A stretch of DNA of 64,000 nt from Exophiala sp. HKRS030. Lineage: Eukaryota > Ascomycota > Eurotiomycetes > Chaetothyriales > Herpotrichiellaceae. Positions 9,793-20,534 of the stretch are shown one piece after another. Location: contig JAHWDD010000003.1 of NCBI GenBank assembly GCA_023897205.1, positions 3,041,665 through 3,105,664 on the forward strand, written 5' to 3'. A program made the translations under genes and the position numbers. The notes under the pieces were generated by a model that saw only the letters and a list, made by a program, of their open reading frames with translations, did not search any database and was not told the origin of the DNA. Numbering within the stretch: the stretch's first letter is position 1; every line of letters begins with the position of its first letter.

Positions 9793-11721
9793 ATGATTCC
9801 AGGAATCAATGCTCGTAAGTCGACTCAAAATCAACTCCGTCTTCACCACGCTTTGCTAACTTGTCCACCTTTAGCCTTTGATGCGATCGCCAAAATCGCA
9901 GGGGCAGCGCCCGACGAGCTTAAGCTCATCTTCTGCTTTTTGGTCTCCTATCCTCTTGCTGCCCTCCTCAAGCGTATCCCGGACGACAAGCCTCAATACA
10001 AGAACCTCTTCATCATCGCCGTTTCCCTCTTCTTCTTCACTGGTCTATTCGATCTATACGATGGCCTCCGAACATTCCTCTACTCAGCCGCCGGCACTTA
10101 TGCAATATCCAGATGGATTGATGGAAGTCTCATGCCATGGCTGAACTTTGTCTACTTGGTAAAAATTTCAAATCTAGAGCATTGTTCGATTAATTCCTGA
10201 CTAGCTTAATTGCAGATGGGGTACATGTCTATTTCTCATATAATCAGACAGCGGCTCAATGACCCTAGCACGGTCGATATCACAGGAGGTCAAATGGTCC
10301 TGGTCATAAAACTCTCGGCTTTTGCTTGGAATGTCCACGATGGGCGTCTTGACCCCAAACTTATGACCGATGCACAGAAGGACCGTGCTGTCTATACCAT
10401 TCCTAGCTTGCTCGATTACGCTGGCTACGTCTTCTTCTTCCCCAGTGTCTGGACTGGGCCGGCCTTTGACTTTGTCGATTATCAGCGCTGGCTGCAGACC
10501 AGCATGTTCGAAGTCCCCCCAGGAACAAAGGCGCCCCCGACCAAAGCAAAACGAAGAATTCCTCGTTCTGGTACTCCTGCCGTGTACAAGTTGGTGACCG
10601 GTCTTGTCTGGCTCGTGTTGTTCTTGAAGTTCTCTTCCTGGTACAATGTACCTCTAGTTCTCAGTGATGAATATATGACTTATTCCTTCCTCCGCCGAGT
10701 TTGGATCCTTGAGATGCTGGGTTTCACCTCTCGTCTGAAGTATTACGCTGTGTGGACAATGACCGAAGGTGCATGTATCCTCTCTGGTTTGGGTTACAAC
10801 GGTACCGATCCAAATACCGGCAAAGCGCGGTGGGATCGTCTGGAAAACGTGGATGCATGGGGCATTGAGACTGCTCAAAACTCCCGAGCATATCTCGACT
10901 CCTGGAATAAAAATACAAACAAGTGGCTCAGAAATTACGTCTATCTTCGAGTCACACCCAAAGGCAAGAAGCCGGGATTCAGAGCCACGCTCGCAACGTT
11001 TATAACGTCAGCATTCTGGCATGGCTTTTATCCAGGCTACTATTTGACGTTTCTCATGGGCGCCTTCATCCAGACTGTTGCCAAAAACTTCAGGAGATAT
11101 ATCCGCCCGTTCTTCCTCACTCCTGATGGAACCAAGCCAACAAAATATAAAATCTACTACGACATCGCCAGCTATTTTGTCACTCAAACTGCATTTTGCT
11201 TCACCACTGCTCCTTTTGTCGTCCTCGGCTTTAACGACTCAATCCTTGTCTGGGCGAGAGTATATTTCTACGCCGTCATTGGCATCATTGTTTCCATGGC
11301 ATTCTTCTCTAGCCCCGCGAAGGCCTATCTGATACAGCAATTGAACAAGCGCAATCACCCTTATGTACGCAAGACCATCTCACAAGAAACCAATTATCCA
11401 CCATCTTTAGGCTTACCGTCTGATCCCGTTCGAGAGATCGATGAAGCCATCGAAGAGATCAAATTAGAGGTGGACGAAAGAAGGCGACGAGGCAGTAAGG
11501 TCACTATGCCAAGTGGTGAAGGTCTGAAAAGAGCCATTGAAGAACGTCTTGGACATAATCTTGACCTGAAATTGGGGCAGACGAGTCTAAAAGTTGGAAG
11601 TACTGGTGAAGGTAATATTGGCAACAATATCACTAAACAAGAGGTCAATGAAAGGGCCAGACAGGATGATATATCTGGCGCAGGAGTGACGCCGAATCTC
11701 AGGCAAAGGAAAGCAAGTTGA
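9793..11721 (+). CDS. ALE1: Lysophospholipid acyltransferase, MBOAT family (ALE1/SLC4/LPT1 type)
   Basis: ER multi-pass enzyme that acylates lysophospholipids with acyl-CoA. Three exons: 9793-9814, 9875-10158 and 10216-11721, about 603 residues. Intron 1 (9815-9874, 60 nt) has a GCTAAC branch site; intron 2 (10159-10215) ends TTGCAG. The protein begins MIPGINAPFDAIAKIAG and has many hydrophobic segments. The MBOAT signature is clear: the LDSWNKNTNKWLRNYVYLR region carries the conserved Asn, and the motif SAFWHGFYPGYYLTF carries the catalytic His near residue 371. The charged C-terminal tail (EIDEAIEEIKLEVDERRRRG) is cytosolic in character and family-typical. Intron 1 is a multiple of three with no stop, so a retained form would add 20 residues. 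Confidence 0.94.
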
Positions 11722-14700
11722 TGATTGATAACAAAGGCAAGCGAAACAATCCATTACTGAAAATTTTCGAAGTCGAAACCTCTATTTGGGCCTTAAGACC
11801 CCGGCAACGACTTCGTTTGTCATTGACAAGTCGTCTTCAGAGGGGAGAAGCATCATACGACTTGGGATCAGATTATCTGCTAGGAATGAAAGGATGGCAT
11901 TTTTATGACCCGAGCAAAGAGCCTGAGAGAGTAAATTCAACATCTGCAGACGGGGGTGCCAGCTGTAAATCCTACATGTCGATCTCATCATGTCACCTCA
12001 CTGGGTTTGGACAAGACAAAGGCCGTCAAGTCAGCTCAGAAGTGAGTCACAAGCAGGTGGACATCGTAGTATCAGAGCTTACGAGACGCTACTCAGTCGA
12101 ATCCATATATTCGTCAAACGAAAGGAGAGGCAGCCTCTCCGAGATGAATGACAGTCACATATGGAGGAATCCAAAACGAATCATGTGCATATAAGTTTTA
12201 GTGTCTTGCTACGTATTTGTAGATCGTACGATGAATACAAATAAGATTCCATAATTAATTCATTTCCCACAGCTTTTGATCTTGAATATTGATTGCAGCC
12301 GCCACCATCTAACAATCTAGACAAACCGAGAATGTGAAACAGCAACTCAGCCTTGTAGCAAACAAACTACATAATCCAAGCTTGATGAATACAAAGATGC
12401 CATTACTTGATACGGCCTCTCTACCCGCATCTTTTGAACGCCAACATCACGCAACCCGGGCGCTAAACAGATTTCGCCCCAAGTCGAAACTCGAGCTCGA
12501 CTCGAATGTATAGTCCTCACTGTGATCGTAACGAGATATTCACCCATACCCGCCCCACCATTATTTCGTCAATGGGCTTATCGCCATCACAGCGCCCCTA
12601 CTCACACCGCTAAGGTCACATGTCCACTCGTCTTCTTCCTTTTTCCAGGAGCAAACAAGGGTACCTACTATCTCGGTGTGCCGCCTAAAAGGGTTCGCGA
12701 AAGCTGCCTTTGTTCCTGTTCGTGTGTAGTCGACCATGAGTAACTTTTCATTATCTTTGTTCAACGATCAACAAAGCCTTCAAGTCTCTCCGTCTCTTTG
12801 CTTCCTCTTTTCGTGTGTTAATGCTCCGCATCTGCTCAACGTTCTGATCGTTTCTCGTGTCGTCTGGTGTCGTCTCGTCTCCGTCTACTTCAACAAGGCG
12901 AACTTGATAGAACAGTATTCCGCTCCCTCGTCGTGATGCTCGGGGTCGTTGTCGTTGGTCATGGCGACAATGAGGATGAACAGGCTGAAGAGTATGAAAA
13001 GGATGACTGTGAGAGCGTTCATCGTGTCGTGGAGGCCGATCGATTCTTCTGAGTCCTCGACGCCACCGTGCAATGCTGGTTTGTGGTATGAGGTGACAGG
13101 TTACGTGGAATGGATGCTGAAGCTGATAGATGTCCGGGTTTGAGTAGTCGACCAGCGGCTTTTACAGTTCGGCTGGCAAGGAGGAAACTCAGGAGTAATC
13201 GCCTAGGGTGACGGCCGCAAGGGAGGGAAAGAATTTGTTGTCAAGCTGATAGAAAAGATAGCACAAGCCGTGCGGTGGATTGTATCTGAGATACAGGCCT
13301 GGCGGTCCCTCAAGGTCGCTGTGGTTGAGGGGTTTGATGACGCTTGTAATTCGATGTAAAGCAAAAACATAGGGTCGAACTCCTCATACTCACTCATCGA
13401 CATGAATGCATATACCTGTCTCCCTCCTGTTTGCCTTTCGAACTGTGAGGACCTCAAGCTCCACTCTGAGCCACAGCGTCGCGCGTGGATCCTCGAACCA
13501 TCTCGTCTGCGTGATCGGTTGATCATAACTCTCTTTCGCGCACTAGTCGTGCGAAGAAGCTGGCGGTGCGAAGAGCTACTGGCCGAACAGCCAGTCCAGC
13601 AGAAGAACCCTTCCCATCCAAATCCCAGTCTGTGGTTCCGCGTGGCTTCGTGGGGAACAAATGGGAGGCATTGCCTTTGCATGAACTTTGAGGAGGGGAA
13701 AAGCTTAAAACAATACCAAAGATCATGGAGGAATCAAAAACAGATTTACCTATCTGCGTACCCGCCTAGCTGTTGTCAAGAATCTTGTCTCAAAGTCGAC
13801 GCCCTCTTTCGTGTTTTCCGGCATGGGCTATCCATCGGGTTTCATCAACGCAGCGGTGTCGGCTGGGCTTAATATGGTTTAAAGAAGGAACCTCGCAAAC
13901 CCCATCAAACAAACATCTGCAATGCTGTTGGAATAGGACATGAGGGACCAGTAGCATCTGTTATGCAACCACTTGTTCCGCCGTCATGGCTGTGCTAGTC
14001 TTCTTCAGTCATTGTCGTTGTCTTCTACGCCTCGACCGTTCGTTTGGAAGGAGACACGCCTGAGGTTTTCTTTGCTGGGGTTCTCCTCAAAAATCAGATC
14101 TTGAGTCTCCTGAGACATGTTCACCGATAGATTCTTTGACCTGAGCCGGGAGAGAGAAGAGATCTATCTCCAGTGCTCCATCAATGTTCGACAAAAGGCG
14201 ATTTTCACGACATTCGACCGCCGCGATCACCCGGAAGTTTCCAAATGGTAGAAAAGCCTATTGAGAAAAAGGGACAAGATCTTTCCCATTTTTTATCCTT
14301 TCAACGAGCGAAACTCAAAGGGTAAATTCAAAAATCAAAATCTCGATCAAGCTTTCTCTAAACTCCCAAGGCAAACCCGTCAACGTCAGACCGGGCGGAT
14401 GGAGGCGTGGTGGGAATCAAGAAACGTGGGATTAACATCCGGAAGTACAGTTCCGCACGGGCTCGGATTCGACGAGAGAGTTGTTGTTCATGCTTTTTTT
14501 TAGCGAGAACTTTGATGACCGGTGAATTTGGGTTCAGCATGGCGTCGCGGCAGATGGAGCATCCACAGCATCTTCAGTCATCTGAAAATCCCCGAGGGAG
14601 GCTAATGTGTGTGTGTCTATGGTAGTTGTGTATCAGAGGATTCGAGGCTGAAGAAGGAGCATTGATGCTTGGATTAAAGAAGAGGAAAAGGCAAAACCTT

Positions 14701-16113
14701 GGGCCCTTCAGAACCTCGACCTTGATGAGGGGAAAGCGAGTAAGAGAAGACCTTTACATAATAACTTCCATTACTGGTAAGGGTTCTGTATAAGAGCAAT
14801 ATGTGTGCCTTGTTTCTTGACCTCAAAAGACTGAAAGATCAATTAGAAAAGGAAATCCAGAGAGAAGCCCAGAGAGAAACCACGTTAAGCAGCCACCCTT
14901 GTCTTGAGTAAGACACCGCTCAAAGCCCAAATAGGACGTCTGGCAAGCTTCACGAAGCGAGGTTGTCCGTCCGTCTCTTGGCCGTGGCCGCCGTCCCCAC
15001 GACAAAACCCAAACAACGGCGCAGCCAAAAGGGGACCAAAAAAGTCTATCTCATGCTGACGCGAGAAAGTATATCTGGCACTGATCGGATTAAGGTACCT
15101 TAAAAGAAACGCAAGGCTAAGGCACGAGACGGAGGCGATTTCTTAACTTTTTCTGCCCGTTGCACCAAAGTTCAACTCAAAACAAAAGTAAGAACAAGCG
15201 TCTTTCCATCGATCCACCCATTTTCCTTACTTTGTTGCTAGGATTGAAGATCTGGAACTTTATTTCAATGTCATGTATAAAACAATTGAGTGAGCGAACG
15301 ATGTGAATATGGCTAGCTTTTTCGTCCTGTATGGGGACAATATCCGAGACATTCTTGGCGCAAGCTTAGGAGAATGACGAGGATTTGAGGTCCCGACTCG
15401 CGGTCCATCGCCGATCGGGGTTCCGAGGGTTTGCCAGCCAGTTGGGTATCACCTCTGTGTTGGTTGATATATTTATTGGATCAGCCTTCCATTCTCAGTC
15501 AGAATATAGCTTCTGAGTCTTTGAGATCGTCAATGTACTTGGTACTCTGGACTTTGGGACTGTTGTAAACTGACACTTGCTCACTCGTCCAGTGGCGATT
15601 TACGATTCAATCTCTGAACAGAATAAGACACAGCAATCTAAACGATGTTAGTTTCAAAACTTCGCCACTCGAACTCCCAGGTGATTGGCAGAATGCACAC
15701 GACCGAGAGACTGGCATTATTTCATCCAACCCGTGGTTTTTCGCGAATTATAGGTTGTAATCATTGGTAGATTTGTTCTTACTGTATCCCCACTCTGGAC
15801 AGGCAACGGCGTGGGTCCCCTATTCCTACATAATAAGTCCCGGGCCGTGGTTCCCTGTAATGAAAAAAAGACAGCCACGCCGCGCTGGTTTTCGCGTAAA
15901 TGAATAAGCCCTGCTGTGTCAAGACAACTTGAGATCATCACTTTTCCGGGATGGAGCGGCAGAGAAAACAGCGGGGTTGATCGGAGATACAATGGTCTAC
16001 CCTAAAAGTTTTACTCCCTGTCGTTTTTTGTGGGTCAAGGAGTGGATTGTTGCTGTTTATCTGCACCAATAGGTGCAAGGCTGCTGGGATAACGACAAGG
16101 TACAGGGATATAG
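11722..16113. other. 4.4-kb region without a recognised gene
   Basis: Composition is normal until about 16.1 kb. Open frames at 11718-12194, 13402-13872 and 13203-13682 (the last two overlap on opposite strands) show no known domain, signal peptide or splice pattern that I could extend. The first part probably includes the ALE1 3' UTR. Pyrimidine-rich tracts at 12780-12900 resemble promoters or UTRs. A 45-codon membrane-type frame is listed separately. A non-coding transcript or a rapidly evolving multi-exon gene cannot be excluded. Confidence 0.4.
12885..13022 (-). CDS. Possible 45-residue single-pass membrane peptide
   Basis: The frame starts MNALTVILFILFSLFILIV, a clean transmembrane helix, followed by an acidic/His tail with NDNDPEHHDEGAEYCS. 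Wobble positions in the helix are C-rich, unlike surrounding non-coding DNA, which hints at selection. There is no homology I recognise and no transcription evidence. It could be an exon of a larger gene. Treat as a candidate only. Confidence 0.25.
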   Translation of the reverse strand: MNALTVILFILFSLFILIVAMTNDNDPEHHDEGAEYCSIKFALLK

Positions 16114-18160
16114 CTATTCCGGCAAGTGCGCCCCTTGCACCTGCACAATTGCAGTACAACGATCGGGTATTTCGGCCTAAAATGCTATGAGAGACTTCTC
16201 CGGGACTAACTCGTAAGCCGTTAGGATATTCTCACCAAGCGATTTGAGAGAGTTATATTTAGGGAATTTCCAAGCAATAATATCCTTAAGGCTACACTAC
16301 ATCTTTTCGGTTAGATTTAAATCCGGGGATCTTGCAGGCTATTTTACTACTAAAATTCCCCTTTTACGAAGCTAGGTCTGAGTTACTTATATAGCATACG
16401 CGGGTATATTATCCTGGGCTAACCTAATATTCGCACGTAGGCTTGCGGAGTTCGGTTAGTAGGTAATCTAGTCGTTAAGGACCGTCAATATACGTAAAAT
16501 ATATAAGGAACTATTTATCTTACCCTAAGTTATCTACTATAGGATAGGAGGAAGCCTATAATGACCTATTATTCCGCCCTATAGTATTTAGGCGGCTTTT
16601 CGTTAAATTTAATTAATTATATAAGTATAATAATTAGCTTCGCCGACTCTATAAGTAACCCGTACTTTACGGTAAAATCCTAAGGAGATCTAGGATTTAT
16701 TGTAGAAAATAAGAAGTTAACGTTACTTAGGAGTAAGGTTAAGATACTACTTCGTAAACTCGACGCGATCGAAGCGATACTTCTCGGTAAGAATTACTCT
16801 TTTAATTATAACCCTACGGAAGAAGCCCTTACGCTATAATATCCTTCTTATTATAGCCTCTTTTATAGGTAAATTAAGAGTTCTAACTAAGTCGCTATAC
16901 TATATACGACGGCCGATACATAACCTAGTAATATACTCGATTAACTAGTCGAGAAGCTCTCCTTATAGGATAATCGGTCTTCCTAAACGTCGTATAGGAG
17001 TCGCTCTTTATATCTTTAAGGTATATCTTACTTACTAAATACTCTTTCCCATAAGTTACTTAATTTACGTAGGGCCTATACTAGAATTATAAAGCCTAAG
17101 AATTAAGTCTCGCTTATTACGATCGAGGTATAAGCTAGCGCGAGTAGGCGAGTTATATTACGTAGGAAGGTCGGTAGGAGTAATAGTAGTAGGTAAGTTA
17201 GGTTTAGGCGACGCGATTAGCGATAGGAATAGAGGCGGTAGCGACGGAAGGCGAAAAACCCTAATCGGGAGATAATTAATATTACTAGTAAGTAAATTAG
17301 TATAGGAGAAACTATTATATAATTCGAGTAAGAATTTAGCTTATACGACTTACAGGATTTCCGTAACGTAAACCGATAATACTAGTATAGTAAGGAATTA
17401 GCGTAAGTATACGACCGAAGACTCTTTTCTCTAGTTATAGGCTAAATTAGTATAGGAGAAGGAATTAAAGAGCTATACTATTCTATACCGAATAAGTTAA
17501 AGTCGATTATTATAGGAGACGATAACGTCGTAATATTACGATTTAGCGGAGTTATAGGATCGATAGGAGACTCCTTATTATATCTAGAATAGAAATATAC
17601 GTCGTTATTATAAGTTACGACGTATAACTCGCCTATAGAAGGAGTAGGTAAATCCTAGCTAAAAGGCCTATTCTTCCATTATTCTTTACCTATTATTTAC
17701 CTAATTTATTAGTAAGGAAGGATATAAGAGGTATTAGCTTACTAATATAACCCTACTAGGGCTACCGCGGATCTATTCTAGCGTTAACTTACAAGAGTAA
17801 TTAAGATTAATAGACTCCTTAACTATAGTTTAAGTAAGTAAACTTTAAGAGTATTACTCTATTACGGAAGTAATTTATATAGAGATTTATATAGAAAGTC
17901 TTTCTAAAACGAAACTTACGAGAGAATAGATATTAAGGAGGAAGAATAATAAGGAGAAGGAGGAATTACCTTAGTTTTATAGGCGTTAGTGTCGCTATAG
18001 GAGGTTACTGTCGACGAGGTAAGTAAGGTTATATAGTTAGCCAATCTTATTATAAAACCTTAGTTTACTTACCTTTTATCCTTAAGGGATATAATCTCGA
18101 TAGAGGAGATTAGATTTATAATAAAGACGCCTTATTTATAAGTAAAACGACTTAAAAATA
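16114..18160 (-). mobile_element. RIP-degraded Tc1/mariner-type DNA transposon remnant (plus adjoining RIP-saturated DNA)
   Basis: On the minus strand, about 16114-16460 still reads as the catalytic end of a Tc1/mariner transposase: QDNIPAYAI, then LRKRGILVV, then PARSPDLN, then EKM and LKDIIAW. Stops sit where family members have Trp or Gln (for example TAG in place of TGG just before PARSPDLN), as expected from C-to-T change. An N-terminal helix-turn-helix-like stretch (GRP, then LIEYITR, then GRR) is readable near 16860-17000. The frame appears to end at TAG 16116-16114. From about 16480 to the gap the DNA almost lacks CA and TG dinucleotides while keeping CG. The far end and the inverted repeats were not identified; part may lie in the gap. 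The region past 17.1 kb may be a second element. Confidence 0.8.
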
Positions 18161-18260
18161 NNNNNNNNNNNNNNNNNNNNNNNNNNNNNNNNNNNNNNNN
18201 NNNNNNNNNNNNNNNNNNNNNNNNNNNNNNNNNNNNNNNNNNNNNNNNNNNNNNNNNNNN
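18161..18260. other. Assembly gap (100 N)
   Basis: Exactly 100 Ns, the usual placeholder for a gap of unknown size. It abuts the RIP-saturated repeat on the left and normal DNA on the right, so repeat collapse probably broke the assembly here. Confidence 0.98.
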
Positions 18261-18774
18261 CTCCTGATGCGCAAGAAAATCAATAATCGAGTGCACTAGG
18301 TGAGTGCTTGTCAATATATCGAATATGCGCACTGGCCAGTCGATAGTTCGGTCAATAATTGGTTGATTAGTAAGCACAAGCCAACAGGTTTTGAAATCAC
18401 GTTCAAGGCATAATATCTTGCAATTCTTACAGTGCTTTGGTCACAGTATCTGCCTTGACTCGCGTGCTCCAGGTATACAAAACGCAATTGACATGATACA
18501 TCCATCTAGATCTCCGGAGCGTCAAGCCGCTTGTACGCTTACGGCCTCTTCCCAGAAGGGAAGTCCGCTTAGAACAGACTGGACCGAACGGTTCAAACAT
18601 CGCCCTTCAGCTTGTAACTATGGTCTTATTTTCTCTATGGTAAACGATCGAAGTACTTATGCTCCGTGCCAACCCTGCCTCATGAGGGCAATGCTAGAAA
18701 AAGGACACCGGGTCGGCACCAGTTACGCATACCCAACCACCAGCGAAAACATGCTCACGTCAGAAACCCAACCA
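18261..18774. other. Spacer between gap and cupin gene
   Basis: About 510 bases of normal composition, with CA and TG common, so not RIP-affected. It holds the 3' end of the cupin gene. No gene recognised. Confidence 0.4.
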
Positions 18775-19371
18775 TTAGTCCCAGTACTTTTGTAGCAACT
18801 CTTCCTCAACCCCGCGCCACCTTGCAAAGGCTGCCAAACCACTCATCAAGAAATTCGTAATAGCGCCTCCAAACCCTGGAAATCTCATGTCCGACATATC
18901 TGCAACGATGGCTGTGTGCAGGATGCTCTTTGGCAGGTTTGTCTTGGGGTCTGCCAAATCGTCGTTGCAAAGTCCAAAGAGAATAGCCAAACTCTTCTCA
19001 AACCCTGCATGTGATGGAAGAACTTGGCCTTCGAATTCCACATCCACGTCTGTGTCGTTGTAGAAGCGATGAGGAGTCCCGATAGGAACATCAGCCGCTT
19101 CGCCTGGTTGGATGACGATATTCTTGCCGCCCAAATTGACTTGGACAGGTTGCTTCACCGCGATGAATTTCTCAGCGTAGGATGTGTGATAATGAAGAGG
19201 TGGGCCACCACCTGGCTTGCAGATCAAGGTCGCCTCACTGCTTTTTCCGCCGGTCTCGTAGCCATACTTGTGGAAAGTGATGGTTTCACCAGTGAGTTTG
19301 TTTGTGATTGTTCTTCTGGCAGGGTCCTTGACGCCTGGTGGGATTGACCTGTCTTTCACGGCGGGTGCCAT
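18775..19371 (-). CDS. Single-domain cupin protein
   Basis: Intronless frame of 198 residues. The cupin fold is supported by motif 1 (PPLHYHTSYAEKFIAV, two His and a Glu of the metal site, then a Gly) and motif 2 (GEAADVPIGTPHRFYN, the third His). These four ligands suggest a metal-binding beta-barrel, but the substrate cannot be named. The C-terminal third is helical and less conserved. There is no signal peptide. It lies about 500 bases from the scaffold gap and the RIP-ruined transposon, in a region with few housekeeping genes, so it may be an accessory gene. It could be a dioxygenase, isomerase or binding protein. Confidence 0.8.
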   Translation of the reverse strand: MAPAVKDRSIPPGVKDPARRTITNKLTGETITFHKYGYETGGKSSEATLICKPGGGPPLHYHTSYAEKFIAVKQPVQVNLGGKNIVIQPGEAADVPIGTPHRFYNDTDVDVEFEGQVLPSHAGFEKSLAILFGLCNDDLADPKTNLPKSILHTAIVADMSDMRFPGFGGAITNFLMSGLAAFARWRGVEEELLQKYWD

Positions 19372-20534
19372 TGTATATTGCAGAGGATGAGTAGCTATTT
19401 CAAGTCGAGGCGAGTGCTACACTATGGTTTGTTGGAACGAACTGAAGGATCGTCAACTCTGGGATCAAGGTCTCCTTATATGCTGCCACCACAACCCGTG
19501 TGCCCTTGGGAGCTGTCTGGGCATCTTCGTATACGGCAGTCGTTCATTCGACCGAGAACGCAGCACCTGTCTGTACCATTTAGTGCCACTTAAGTAAGCA
19601 TTTCTAGCTCCGGACAGTCGACGGCGTGGTAGCGAATGCATGGGCTTGCACACACTACCAAACAGAGACAGGTTAAATCTATCTTTGAGGAGGGAACCGA
19701 AGGGCTGTGCACCCTCAAACCCTTGCTTGTCATACCCAATGTCGCAGTACAGTACCATCCATCTCGTGTTCGCCATCGCCTAGCCTACAAGATACTTGGA
19801 CTATCGCAGAGCAACCAGAAAATGCTTACAAGTCAACAAGCATTCAGGCATACGAGGTCTCATAAGCACGCGGAATATGTTGGCAGGTCTTCCAAGATGG
19901 GTTATGCGCCTCGTATCGCCCTCCCCTTTACATACTAGGAATTGGTTGACTGGGAGCGGTGACTAAGCGTCAAACCCAAGGTTCGCGGCACATCTTATCC
20001 TGGTCGACAGAAGCATAGGCCCATCGTGGCCCACTATCGACCCTTGCAAGTTGCAAATGCCAACGTTTAGATCCTCATCCCATAAATCATCTTGGCCTGT
20101 CTTGTCCACGGCCACAGGAAACATGCCATCGTCGCCTTCATATTCTTGGGTCGCTAGATTTTCCAAGTGGCACTTCCACTACTCGGCACATGTCTGATGC
20201 AGCCTTCTGTCCTTAGTGGGCAGAGGATGGTGGGCAGTATCTACTCCGTAGACGACGGGTCAACTAGGTGTTTGACTTGCCCAGACCCCTGAGCAGGTAC
20301 CCGAAGCCCACAGGCCAATGATGCGCAATTTCTCGTGGGATTTTGTTATCCACCCTCCTTAACCATGTCGAAATAGGCGACATGTTTCGAATTCTCCAAA
20401 CAACTTAGCAACAGCACAACAAGGGTGCTTTGTTTCTTCAACCATGTCACCTGCGCCCTGGCTTTCGCAGACAGAATCGCCGAACGAAAAAGAATGCGGA
20501 CTTTGCATCGACATCTTGTTGATCGCGTCGCGCA
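19372..20534. other. Spacer cupin / GPI protein
   Basis: About 1.2 kb between divergently oriented genes. A TACTCCGTA half-palindrome is at 20242-20250. A 67-codon minus frame at 19963-20166 has no identifiable domain. Nothing else recognised. Confidence 0.4.

Noticed and set aside
11718..12194. 158-codon frame overlapping the ALE1 stop
   Set aside because: No homology pattern, starts within the ALE1 stop context and fits a 3' UTR.
13203..13872. Two large overlapping frames on opposite strands
   Set aside because: Mutually exclusive and neither shows a family motif.
16149..16175. CAGTACAACGATCGGG taken as a transposon inverted repeat
   Set aside because: This stretch translates on the minus strand as the end of the transposase (IPDRCTAIVQ), so it is inside the coding region.
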